From assembly GCA_016718035.1 (NCBI GenBank), contig JADKEK010000009.1, positions 62,001-126,000 of the forward strand: 64,000 bases of DNA, written 5' to 3'. Positions 1 to 7,885 of the stretch are shown here, one piece after another (position 1 is the first letter of the stretch; every line of letters begins with the position of its first letter). The notes beneath the pieces were generated by a model. The model saw only the letters and a program-made list of their open reading frames with translations, did not search any database and was not told the DNA's origin. The position numbers and the translations under genes are program-made. This DNA is from Bacteroidota bacterium. GTDB taxonomy: Bacteria; Bacteroidota; Bacteroidia; Chitinophagales; BACL12.

Positions 1-991
1 TTAATTGTCCGTAAACTTTAAGTAATGCATCAACCGATTTTTCAGGATGCAAGATATCGTAATTGCTGATGATACTATTTATCGTATTCTGGATATCAGC
101 ACCTTGACGATATCGTTCCCATCCTAACTGAATACCTGAAAAAATATCGCTGTTTTGAATAGCTGTTCCTTTTTTTAATTCAAGATATTCTTTTTGTTCG
201 CCGCGTGTTGGCGTGCTGCCAAATCCCTGACTTTTATGATTGGTGCGACTTTCAGCTGCTATTTCTCCATAACTTTTTCCTAACAAAGTATTATATCCTC
301 CCACATCAAAAACAGCTAATTCAGGTGCCCCATTGGCAATTTTATTGGGCAAATCTTTATCCCACCAGGTTGAGTTATTCCAAAATAAACGTTGCGCCTG
401 CCATACACTAACATATATCAATTGTTCAGGAAATTTAGTAGGGTCAGCTGCTGCGGCAAAAGCTTCTTCAGCTAACATTGCACTTGCTGTATGATGACCG
501 TGACCGGCTCTTTCGTCTGCAGGAAATCGGATAATAATAATATCCGGTTTAAAATTGCGAATTACCCAAACCATGTCGGATAATATGGTATCATGTGGCC
601 ATTTAGTAAAAGTTTCTGCAGCAGTTTTGCTGTAACCAAAATCTACAGCGCGAGTAAAAAATTGTTCGCCTCCATCTAAACGACGAGCTGCCAATAATTC
701 CTGTGTACGAATTATGCCTAAATAAGCACCTTGCTCTTCACCAATCAGGTTTTGACCACCATCGCCACGTGTAAGTGATAAGTATCCGGTGCGAACACGT
801 TTTTCATTAGCCAGGTAAGTTATTAATCGCGTATTTTCATCATCAGGGTGTGCTGCTATATATAATACACTTGCTGTTGAATTTAATTTTTCTATTTCCA
901 ATAAAATTCGGGAAGAATTCCACTGTAATTGTTGCGCTTGAAGTGTAAAAGCAGTAAATGCTAAAATAAAAGGAAATACATTTCGTATCAT
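1..991 (-). CDS. Secreted PIG-L (LmbE-like) deacetylase, 3' end off window
   Basis: The reading frame opens at an ATG at 991 and stays open to base 1, so the C-terminal part lies outside the window (330 codons seen). Residues 1-20 form a signal peptide ending in LQAQ. The zinc-binding AHPDDE motif is at residues 47-52, and a second metal motif, GHGHH, is near residues 163-167; both are hallmarks of PIG-L/LmbE N-acetyl-sugar deacetylases. The family removes acetyl groups from GlcNAc-type substrates. The Bacteroidota secreted form is usually long, with extra C-terminal domains, which fits a gene running on past the edge. The true substrate cannot be told from sequence. The family call is firm. 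Confidence 0.88.
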   Translation of the reverse strand, partial: MIRNVFPFILAFTAFTLQAQQLQWNSSRILLEIEKLNSTASVLYIAAHPDDENTRLITYLANEKRVRTGYLSLTRGDGGQNLIGEEQGAYLGIIRTQELLAARRLDGGEQFFTRAVDFGYSKTAAETFTKWPHDTILSDMVWVIRNFKPDIIIIRFPADERAGHGHHTASAMLAEEAFAAAADPTKFPEQLIYVSVWQAQRLFWNNSTWWDKDLPNKIANGAPELAVFDVGGYNTLLGKSYGEIAAESRTNHKSQGFGSTPTRGEQKEYLELKKGTAIQNSDIFSGIQLGWERYRQGADIQNTINSIISNYDILHPEKSVDALLKVYGQL

Positions 992-1223
992 AAAATTGTT
1001 ATAATAAAACTGATTGGTAAAAAACCAGTAACACCGGCTCAATATGAATTGTTCCCATTGCAACTAACCGAATGCCTGATTAATGTTTAAGAAACAAATG
1101 TAGGCAAAAGTTATGAGCCTTAAAGTTAGGCCATTAGAAAATCGGCGGTGCTGATAGGTATAACATTGTTGCACACACAAGGCTGCTATGTTAAATCGGC
1201 TAAGACCAAATATCCATAAAACA

Positions 1224-1250
1224 AAAAACCCCCGATTATCGGAGGTTTTA
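1224..1250 (-). terminator. Rho-independent terminator of the small secreted protein gene
   Basis: An inverted repeat of about 12 bp (AAAACCCCCGAT / ATCGGAGGTTTT, one G-U pair in RNA) is followed on the minus strand by a run of six T. It sits 18 bases past the stop of the gene at 1269-1649. Confidence 0.75.
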
Positions 1251-1268
1251 ACATATTTTGAATTACCG

Positions 1269-1649
1269 TTAAACTGAAGTCGGCAATTTAACTGTCATTA
1301 CATAGTTTATTCCTGGAATGGCATTTTCGGTTTTTATTTCTTTCCCTTCTAATGAAGTTTTGATATAGTGGTTGATATATGCATAACCACCCTGCACTTC
1401 TACGATATGAATTTTATTTTGTTCGTCGATTGTAAATGTGATAACCACATTTTTTTCATCTGCAGCCGGCATAACTGAAGCATAGGAAATTTCCTTTTTC
1501 CCTTCCGGTTTGCAATATTGTTGCTGGGCAGTTTCGTCAACTATAGTTGCTGCTTTTCTAATAAGGTCTTCACCTTCTGGTCCAGCGCAGGCAAACGTTA
1601 CCGAAATTCCGGTTAATAGCACAAGGGTTAAGGTTATCAGCTTTTTCAT
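1269..1649 (-). CDS. Small secreted hypothetical protein, TonB-C-terminus-like
   Basis: 126 residues from the ATG at 1649. An alternative start 24 bases upstream is less likely because it would put MHLCKTRI before a clean signal peptide (MKKLITLTLVLLTGISVTFA). The mature part contains a VVITFTIDEQNKIHIVEVQ stretch and ends in a VMTVKLP strand, resembling the short C-terminal TonB-like fold of many small Bacteroidota periplasmic proteins. That resemblance is weak and no function can be assigned. It is monocistronic, with its own terminator. Confidence 0.6.
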   Translation of the reverse strand: MKKLITLTLVLLTGISVTFACAGPEGEDLIRKAATIVDETAQQQYCKPEGKKEISYASVMPAADEKNVVITFTIDEQNKIHIVEVQGGYAYINHYIKTSLEGKEIKTENAIPGINYVMTVKLPTSV

Positions 1650-1853
1650 AATCCGGGTTTTACAAAGGTGCATTGCTGCACTGTGAAATTAAAACAGTTT
1701 AAGTTAAATAGTTAGGTTATTAACCATTATTAACGCTTTGACGCATGAACTATGCCTAAAGTTACAGGTGGGTGACAAATTTTAACATCTTTTTTCGACA
1801 AATGCCTAATTTTCGTCTATCAATTGGTAAAATTGGGGGCGAATTTATTTGAG

Positions 1854-2366
1854 ATGGAAGTAATAATCAGAAAAGCAAACTTGAATGATGCCAAGGCATT
1901 AGCCGAATTGGGGGCAAAAACATTTTATGATACTTATCATAAGGAAAACACCACCGAAGATATGCGCGATTATATTACTAAGTATTTCACCATCAACGTA
2001 TTACAGACTGAATTACAGGATAAAAATACCATGTTTTTTGTCGCTGAAACAAATCAGGAATTAATTGGTTATATAAAACTATACCGCACCGGTAATTCGT
2101 ATATACCCAACGTTAAAGCAATGGAGGTGTCCCGGTTTTATGTAGATAAACAATTTCAGGGCCATAAATTGGGGGCAAAATTGATGTTAGAAGCTGAAAA
2201 ATATGCAATGGAATGTGGTTGTGAGGTTATGTGGTTAGGAGTTTGGCAAAAAAACATAACTTCTATTATCATTTATGAAAAATTGGGCTATAATAAAGTT
2301 GGAACTACAACATTTCCATTGGGGAACGACATACAGGACGATTATATCATGGTAAAGCATTTATAA
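1854..2366 (+). CDS. GNAT family N-acetyltransferase
   Basis: 170 residues from the ATG at 1854; a start at 1824 would only add ten unlike residues. The GNAT fold is recognisable: an N-terminal IRKANLNDAKALAEL segment, a central VSRFYVDKQFQGHKLGAKLM stretch that is the acetyl-CoA pyrophosphate-binding motif (Q/R-x-x-G-x-G/A like), and a C-terminal IIYEKLGYNKVG strand-helix typical of the family. It should transfer acetyl from acetyl-CoA to an amine; the acceptor is unknown. Its stop lies two bases before the start of the glycosyltransferase, so the two are probably co-transcribed. Confidence 0.85.
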   Translation: MEVIIRKANLNDAKALAELGAKTFYDTYHKENTTEDMRDYITKYFTINVLQTELQDKNTMFFVAETNQELIGYIKLYRTGNSYIPNVKAMEVSRFYVDKQFQGHKLGAKLMLEAEKYAMECGCEVMWLGVWQKNITSIIIYEKLGYNKVGTTTFPLGNDIQDDYIMVKHL

Positions 2367-2368
2367 GC

Positions 2369-3073
2369 ATGCGTTATTCTATCATCATACCGACCTTAAA
2401 CGAAGAACGATTTATTCATCGTCTCATCAGTCACGTGCAGTTAGCTGGCGAGGGTGAATCGTATGAAATAATTGTTTGTGATGGTGGAAGTAGTGACCGA
2501 ACAGTAAGCGTTGCGGCAGGTTTAGGGGTTAGGACTTACGAATCACCCAAAAAAGGCCGCGCCGGACAAATGAACTTTGCTGCTGCCCGTGCAAAAGGAG
2601 AAATTTTATATTTTGTGCATGCCGACTGTATTCCACCGGTTACATTTTTTAAAGAAATTGAGGCTCAACTGATGAAGGGAGCTGATGCCGGCTGCTTCAG
2701 GTATAAATTCGATTCCGACAAATTCATGCTTAGGGTGAACGCCTTTTTTAACAGGTTTGGCGGATTAATTTGCAGAGGAGGTGATCAAACCCTTTTCATC
2801 AAACGTACTATTTTCAACAGTTTGGGAGGTTTCAACGAAACATTTACCATTATGGAAGATTACGACCTGGTGCGCAGTATTCGCAAGCAATATCGCTTCG
2901 CAGTAATACCGGCTTATGCCGTAGTTTCCTCCCGCAAATATGAACACAATAACTGGCTTCAAGTAAATTTCGCCAACAGCATTGCCATGTTCATGTTTAT
3001 TTCGGGAGCTTGCTCTCCCGACAGGATTAAATCCACTTACCACAGTCTCATCAGACACCCTAAAGATGAGTAA
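2369..3073 (+). CDS. Family 2 glycosyltransferase (TIGR04283-like)
   Basis: 234 residues. The N-terminus SIIIPTLNEERFIHRLI followed by IIVCDGGSSDRTV is the nucleotide-sugar-binding start of a GT-A glycosyltransferase, with VHADCIPP as the DxD-like motif near residue 90 and a FNETFTIMEDYDLVRSIRK acceptor-side motif. The compact form with HAD and EDYDL matches the TIGR04283 subfamily, often found beside sugar-biosynthesis or radical SAM genes. It has no membrane segment, so it is probably cytosolic. It lies two bases downstream of the GNAT gene. Donor and acceptor are unknown. Confidence 0.85.
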   Translation: MRYSIIIPTLNEERFIHRLISHVQLAGEGESYEIIVCDGGSSDRTVSVAAGLGVRTYESPKKGRAGQMNFAAARAKGEILYFVHADCIPPVTFFKEIEAQLMKGADAGCFRYKFDSDKFMLRVNAFFNRFGGLICRGGDQTLFIKRTIFNSLGGFNETFTIMEDYDLVRSIRKQYRFAVIPAYAVVSSRKYEHNNWLQVNFANSIAMFMFISGACSPDRIKSTYHSLIRHPKDE

Positions 3074-3098
3074 CCCTTAACTCAAACATTTCTTTGGG

Positions 3099-3106
3099 TA
3101 TCTTTG
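3099..3106 (+). promoter_or_regulatory. Bacteroidota -7 promoter box (TATCTTTG) of the SDR gene
   Basis: TATCTTTG matches the TAnnTTTG consensus of Bacteroidota housekeeping promoters. Only five bases separate it from the ATG at 3112, which implies a nearly leaderless transcript. It also supports starting the gene at 3112 rather than 3094. Confidence 0.65.
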
Positions 3107-3111
3107 CACCC

Positions 3112-3909
3112 ATGTTTGCAGAAAAAGTTATTTGGATAACCGGAGCCTCGTCAGGCATTGGCGAAGAACTGGCGAAACAACTCGCAAAAGAAAAAGCTTA
3201 TCTCATTTTATCAGCCCGCCGTATTGAAGAACTGGAAAGGGTGAAACAATACTGTCTGCAATTTACCGACAAGGTCGAAATATTACCTGTTGATTTATCG
3301 CTTAACCATACCTTAACCGATGCTGCCAATAAAGCACTTACGTTTTTCGGGAAAATAGATATGCTAGTAAATAACGGAGGGATTAGTCAGCGCTCAGGAG
3401 TATTAGAAACCAGTGAAGAAGTAGAGCAACGGATAATGCAAATTAATTTCACCAGCGCTGTCACTTTAACCAAAGCTGTTTTACCACAAATGGAAAAAAA
3501 CAAATTTGGCAATATTATTCTCATGAGTAGTATCACTGGTAAAATTGGCGTTCCAAATCGTTCAACTTATTGTGCAAGTAAACATGCCATTATTGGTTAT
3601 TTTGATGCATTACGTGCAGAATTAAAAATAAAAAAATCGCCGGTTAATATTCATATTATTATGCCGGGATATGTGCATACCAATATTTCATTACACGCTG
3701 TAAAAGGCGACGGAAAAGAACAAGGTGTTATGGACAAAGGACAGGCAAATGGTATGCCTGTTGAAGATTGTGTGCGTAAAATACTTCGTGCTATCAGGCA
3801 AAATAAAAAAGAAGTATTAATTGGCCGTAAAGAAATTTTGATGGCGCATTTCAGAAGATTTATTCCCTCATTGTATTATCACTTAATCGCCAAAGTGGCA
3901 ACCAAATAA
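3112..3909 (+). CDS. Short-chain dehydrogenase/reductase (classical SDR)
   Basis: 265 residues from the ATG at 3112. The Rossmann cofactor motif TGASSGIG is at residues 10-17, followed by NNGG, and the catalytic Ser and YxxxK are visible in LMSSITGKIG and STYCASKHA. This is the classical SDR layout, which reduces or oxidises carbonyl/alcohol groups with NAD(P)(H). The PGYVHTNIS stretch and the C-terminal IGRKEI segment resemble the DHRS7-like membrane-associated subgroup. The substrate is unknown. The gene has its own promoter box and is followed 28 bases later by the VOC gene, so the two may be co-transcribed. Confidence 0.88.
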   Translation: MFAEKVIWITGASSGIGEELAKQLAKEKAYLILSARRIEELERVKQYCLQFTDKVEILPVDLSLNHTLTDAANKALTFFGKIDMLVNNGGISQRSGVLETSEEVEQRIMQINFTSAVTLTKAVLPQMEKNKFGNIILMSSITGKIGVPNRSTYCASKHAIIGYFDALRAELKIKKSPVNIHIIMPGYVHTNISLHAVKGDGKEQGVMDKGQANGMPVEDCVRKILRAIRQNKKEVLIGRKEILMAHFRRFIPSLYYHLIAKVATK

Positions 3910-3937
3910 ATTATTAAAATAAATTGTATAAAGAAAA

Positions 3938-4993
3938 ATGAAACCAATTATTAGTGGCATTCAGCAGGTAGGAATAGGTAATCCGTTTGTTCACGAAGCA
4001 TGGAGATGGTACCGAGAAAAATTCGGAATGGATGTAAAGATTTTTGAAGAGGCTGCAGAAGCAAATTTAATGTTACCATACACAGGAGGTAAACCACATA
4101 AGCGTCACGCGATATTAGCTGTAAATATGAACGGTGGTGGTGGATTTGAAATTTGGCAATACACTTCACGCAAACCCGAAGCAGCAACTTTCGAAATTCA
4201 ATATGGCGATTTGGGCATTTATGCGTGCAAGATGAAAAGTCGCGACGTTAAAGCCACTTACGAATTTCTCAAAAAACAAAATGTAAATATTTTAGGAGAT
4301 ATCAGTAAAAACCCAAATGGCGATGATCACTTTTATTTACGCGACCTATATGGTAATGTATTTGAAATTGTAAAAGCTGAAGATTGGTTTGGCAAAACAA
4401 ATTTCACTACTGGTGGAAGTTATGGTGCGGTAATTGGTGTAACTGACATGGAAAAATCAATTGCATTTTATAGCGATATATTAGGTTTCGATAAAATTAT
4501 TTACGATAAAGAGGAAATATTTAGCGATACTGCAGTATTAACCGGAGGAAATAATAAATCGCGCCGTGTATTATTAGCACAATCTGAATCTCGTCGTGGA
4601 CCTTTTAGTAAATTATTAGGCAACGGCGAAATTGAATTGGTAAAAGTATATGAGCGCACACCAAATGAAATTTTTGCCAATCGCTACTGGGGTGATTTAG
4701 GATTTATTCATTTATGCTTCGACATTCAAAGTATGGATAAAATGAAAACTTTGTGTGAATCAAAAGGATATCCATTTACTGTAGATAGTGGCAATCATTT
4801 CGACATGGGTGAAGCGGCAGGTCATTTTAGTTATATCGAAGATCCGGATGGCGCATTAATTGAATTTGTAGAAACGCATAAAGTGCCTATCCTGAAAAAA
4901 TTCGGCTGGTATTTAAATCTCAAAAAACGCGACCCGAATGAGGCTTTACCGAATTGGATGGTGAAAGCGATGGGGTTGAATAGGGTGAAGTGA
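3938..4993 (+). CDS. Two-domain VOC (glyoxalase/dioxygenase) superfamily protein
   Basis: 351 residues built from two vicinal-oxygen-chelate modules. The first covers about residues 1-150 (start IQQVGIGNPFVHEAWRWY, end DLYGNVFEIVK). The second covers about 165-310 (GAVIGVTDMEKSIAFYSDIL through EDPDGALIEFVE). The metal ligands are partly visible as the H/E residues at those domain edges. VOC enzymes include glyoxalase I, extradiol dioxygenases and resistance proteins; which activity this one has cannot be told. It lies 28 bases after the SDR gene in the same direction. Confidence 0.82.
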   Translation: MKPIISGIQQVGIGNPFVHEAWRWYREKFGMDVKIFEEAAEANLMLPYTGGKPHKRHAILAVNMNGGGGFEIWQYTSRKPEAATFEIQYGDLGIYACKMKSRDVKATYEFLKKQNVNILGDISKNPNGDDHFYLRDLYGNVFEIVKAEDWFGKTNFTTGGSYGAVIGVTDMEKSIAFYSDILGFDKIIYDKEEIFSDTAVLTGGNNKSRRVLLAQSESRRGPFSKLLGNGEIELVKVYERTPNEIFANRYWGDLGFIHLCFDIQSMDKMKTLCESKGYPFTVDSGNHFDMGEAAGHFSYIEDPDGALIEFVETHKVPILKKFGWYLNLKKRDPNEALPNWMVKAMGLNRVK

Positions 4994-5019
4994 AGGGGAA
5001 GGGATTGAAGGATTGAACA

Positions 5020-5113
5020 AGATTGAGGCAAAATTGAGCAAAATTGAAGCAAGATTGAGCAATCCCGATAGCTATCGGGAGAACAAGATTGAGCAGGATT
5101 GAGCAAAATTGAA
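5020..5113. repeat. Degenerate ATTGAGC repeats around a 16-bp palindrome
   Basis: Downstream of the VOC gene a unit like AAGATTGAGC/AAAATTGAGC recurs about seven times. A perfect palindrome, CCCGATAGCTATCGGG, sits at 5064-5079 in the middle. No reading frame fits. It looks like a low-complexity intergenic repeat with an inserted REP-like hairpin. Confidence 0.7.
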
Positions 5114-5237
5114 ACAGCCTTGATAGCTGTTGGGTAATTCCAAATTGGGTGATTTTGGTTGTTGTGAATTTAATGATTTGTTGAAAGTAATAAAATGGAA
5201 TTATTGAAATATGGAGCGTCTCCTTTTCAATTTAATT

Positions 5238-5696
5238 TTATAATTCGTTAGTTTCAGTTTCACTTAAATTGAGGTCGGATTGGATTTTTGATTTTGTTGG
5301 GAAATTGAGTGCCTGAAAAAATAATAATACCAGCGCTAAAAATAAAAACACGCGTTGCTCTTCAATTAACAATCCCACAACACATAATAAAGTTGGTCCC
5401 TCAATCATGGCCATTCTGATAATAAATGTAGTTCTCCAGCCATCTAATTTTTGTTGTGTACTTTCAAGTGTTTGTAACTTGCTTATTCGCGATGCATACA
5501 TTGCTCTTGAACCAATTATACCAATTGTTGCAAATCCAATAGCAATAAAAAATAATGGACTACTCATTTCTTGCTCAACGGGTTGACTGCCGGCTTGCAG
5601 CATAAAACACACGCCCAAAAAAAGTATGGGTCCGGTAAATAATCCCATAAACATGATTTGTTGTGTTTTTAAATAACCCGGCGTTTGTGTGCTCAT
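5238..5696 (-). CDS. Small integral membrane protein, unknown function
   Basis: 152 residues from the ATG at 5696 (MSTQTPGYLKTQQ). Longer starts would run back into the preceding hydrolase gene. Four hydrophobic segments are visible, around residues 14-31, 45-62, 94-110 and 114-130, which suggests a four-helix inner-membrane protein. I see no catalytic motif and do not recognise a named family with certainty. The start lies one base after the stop of the alpha/beta hydrolase, so the pair is almost certainly translationally coupled. Confidence 0.65.
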   Translation of the reverse strand: MSTQTPGYLKTQQIMFMGLFTGPILFLGVCFMLQAGSQPVEQEMSSPLFFIAIGFATIGIIGSRAMYASRISKLQTLESTQQKLDGWRTTFIIRMAMIEGPTLLCVVGLLIEEQRVFLFLALVLLFFQALNFPTKSKIQSDLNLSETETNEL

Positions 5697-5697
5697 T

Positions 5698-6531
5698 TTA
5701 TTGAATTTTTTGTTGAATGAAATGTAAAATCGCATTAAATAATTGTTCTTTTTCAGGTTCATTATGCATTTCGTGAAATAAACCAGGAAATTCTTTATAT
5801 ACAATTAAATCGCTGCGCATATTGGCAAATGCTTTACTTGCTGTATGATCAGTCAGTTGGTCTTCTGTGCCATGTGCAATAAACATGGGATAACGCAATT
5901 CAGCTGACCTGTCTAAAATTGATTTTCCTTTTGTAAAAATTTCAAAAAATCCGGCTGCAGAAATTTTACCATGCACCAGTTTATCATTTTTATATTTTTC
6001 AACTACCTCTTTATCGTGGGAAATGAGTGCAGGATTTAAACCTGTCGGTTGCAACAAAGCAGGTAATATTGACTTCACCGTTTTACCCAAGGCAACTTTC
6101 CATGCCGGCGGGTCAAATGCTAATCGTATCCATGGCGATGTAGCAATATATCCTGTCACCGGTTTTGTGTTTTGTAATGCGTGGTTGATTACTACATTAC
6201 CACCCATACTATGTCCATAAATGAAAATCGGTTTTCCCGGGTATTTGGTTACCACCTCATCATAAAGCATATCGACTGTTTCCAGGTATTCATCAAAGTG
6301 GTTGACATGCCCTCTGACGCCACCTGACTTTCCGTGACCAATCAAATCGGCAGCAAAAAAATCAACCTGATGCGCCACAAAAAACGCCGCAACATGCTCA
6401 AACCTTGAACTGTGGTCGCTTTGGCCGTGAATATGGCAAATCACAGCAATTGGCTCCTTTTCACCGGTCCAGCTTTGGGCAAATATTTCCTGGCCTTTTT
6501 TATTTTGTTTGTGGTAAGTAGTATGGTGCAT
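5698..6531 (-). CDS. Alpha/beta hydrolase, monoacylglycerol lipase-like
   Basis: 277 residues from the ATG at 6531 (MHHTTYHKQNKKGQEIF). Upstream in-frame starts would reach into the divergent EEP gene. The nucleophile elbow GHSMGG is at residues 106-111 (Ser108), the acid lies in HGTEDQLTD and the catalytic His in FPGLFHEMHNEP, so the triad is complete. The HIHGQSDHSSRFEHVA start and DLIGHGKSGG loop are characteristic of the Hydrolase_4 group (monoglyceride lipase/lysophospholipase). It lacks a signal peptide and probably hydrolyses acylglycerols or lysolipids in the cytosol. It is coupled to the membrane protein gene one base downstream. Confidence 0.87.
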   Translation of the reverse strand: MHHTTYHKQNKKGQEIFAQSWTGEKEPIAVICHIHGQSDHSSRFEHVAAFFVAHQVDFFAADLIGHGKSGGVRGHVNHFDEYLETVDMLYDEVVTKYPGKPIFIYGHSMGGNVVINHALQNTKPVTGYIATSPWIRLAFDPPAWKVALGKTVKSILPALLQPTGLNPALISHDKEVVEKYKNDKLVHGKISAAGFFEIFTKGKSILDRSAELRYPMFIAHGTEDQLTDHTASKAFANMRSDLIVYKEFPGLFHEMHNEPEKEQLFNAILHFIQQKIQ

Positions 6532-6598
6532 CAATATTAAATTATGTGATAAATATATAAATTTATTTACAGGTATTATCTTCACAGCAAATACAGAT

Positions 6599-7672
6599 AT
6601 GAAAAAACTGAAACCCATTCTCAAAATAATCGGCTGGTTGGTGCTGGTTGTGGTATTATATTTAGCCGGCGTTATCATTTATGGCACTATTACCGACTAC
6701 AAACGCGACCCGGGTGCTATTGAAGCTGCTGAAATTAAGGGCAAAGCTTCCGATTCCAAACAAATTGATAGTGTTATTACGCTCATCAGCTGGAATATCG
6801 GTTATGGCGGTTTGGGAAAGGAAATGGACTTTTTTTACGATGGGGGGAAAACAGTTCGTGCACCACAGGAAATTTGGGATAAAGATTTTGCCGGCGTGCA
6901 AAAAATTATGAGCGATAATAGTGATGCGGATTTTTATTTAATTCAGGAAATTGACCGCAATTCTCGCAGAAGTTATGAAGTGGATATGGTGAGAGAAATT
7001 AATCATGTATTACAAGGATATTCTTCCAGTTTTGCTGTCAATTATGATGTAAAATTTGTTCCGGTTCCTTATACTAATCCTATGGGAAAAGTATTTGGTG
7101 GTGTGGCAACATTTTCGCGTTTTACACCAACTGTTTCTGAACGTGTTCAATATCCTGGTAAATTTCCTTGGCCTACCAGAATATTCTTTTTAGACCGTTG
7201 TTATTTGACGCAACGTTATCCGTTGTCCAATGGCAAAGAATTAATTGTAATCAATACACACAATTCTGCTTATGATGAAACCGGTGAAATAAAAGGTGGT
7301 GAAATGAATGCCATAAAAGCGTTTGTTGAAGCAGAATATAAAAAAGGTAATTATGTAATTGCGGGTGGCGACTGGAATCAATGTCCACCAAATTTCCAAC
7401 ATGATAAATTTATTCCCAAATCAGGATATGATGGTTTTATGCCTCCTTCCATGAGTTTCGATTACACACCTGAAAACTGGCTCTGGGCTTACGACCCTGA
7501 TGTGCCAACTAATCGCCATTTAGAAACTCCTTTGGATGAAAATACATTCAGAACAGTAATTGATTTCTTTTTGATTTCACCAAATATTAAATTGCTAAAA
7601 ATTAATACCATTGACACCAAATTTGAATATTCAGATCATCAGCCGGTGAAAATTCAAGTGCAGTTAATGTGA
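6599..7672 (+). CDS. Membrane-anchored endonuclease/exonuclease/phosphatase family protein
   Basis: 357 residues. An N-terminal transmembrane helix (residues 10-30) is followed by an EEP domain: SWNIGYGG carries the first metal-contact Asn, LIQEIDRNSRR the metal-binding Glu, INTHNSAYDETGE and AGGDWNQCPP the catalytic His and Asp-x-Asn, and YSDHQPVKIQ the terminal Asp-His. All key residues of the DNase I/exonuclease III/sphingomyelinase fold are present. The anchor suggests that the catalytic domain faces the periplasm and acts on phosphodiesters or phospholipids. It is divergent from the hydrolase gene at 5698-6531, with a 67-base shared promoter region. Confidence 0.85.
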   Translation: MKKLKPILKIIGWLVLVVVLYLAGVIIYGTITDYKRDPGAIEAAEIKGKASDSKQIDSVITLISWNIGYGGLGKEMDFFYDGGKTVRAPQEIWDKDFAGVQKIMSDNSDADFYLIQEIDRNSRRSYEVDMVREINHVLQGYSSSFAVNYDVKFVPVPYTNPMGKVFGGVATFSRFTPTVSERVQYPGKFPWPTRIFFLDRCYLTQRYPLSNGKELIVINTHNSAYDETGEIKGGEMNAIKAFVEAEYKKGNYVIAGGDWNQCPPNFQHDKFIPKSGYDGFMPPSMSFDYTPENWLWAYDPDVPTNRHLETPLDENTFRTVIDFFLISPNIKLLKINTIDTKFEYSDHQPVKIQVQLM

Positions 7673-7686
7673 TCACCGGAGGTGAG

Positions 7687-7874
7687 AATTAGCAAATTAG
7701 CTGATTAGCAAATTAGCTAATGTTGATTCAGAGTTAGGTGAAAAACTTAGCTTCGAATGGACATTGTTTATTTTTTGCTTGTAGCAAAAAATGGATGAAT
7801 TTCAATTCGAAGTAATCCTTATATTTATACAATAAATCCATTAGCTAATTTGCTAATCAGCTAATTTGCTAATT
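7687..7874. repeat. Nested long inverted repeat (36-bp perfect arms)
   Basis: The arm at 7687-7722 is the exact reverse complement of 7839-7874. Each arm is itself a tandem of an AGCAAATTAGCT-type unit. Inside the 116-base loop, CTTCGAAT near 7752 pairs with ATTCGAAG near 7806, and ATTTTTTGC pairs with GCAAAAAAT across a five-base loop. The whole intergenic space between the EEP gene and glpK can fold as one long hairpin. It could be a MITE-like element, a bidirectional terminator or a structured RNA. Confidence 0.85.
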
Positions 7875-7885
7875 AACCCAGGCTT

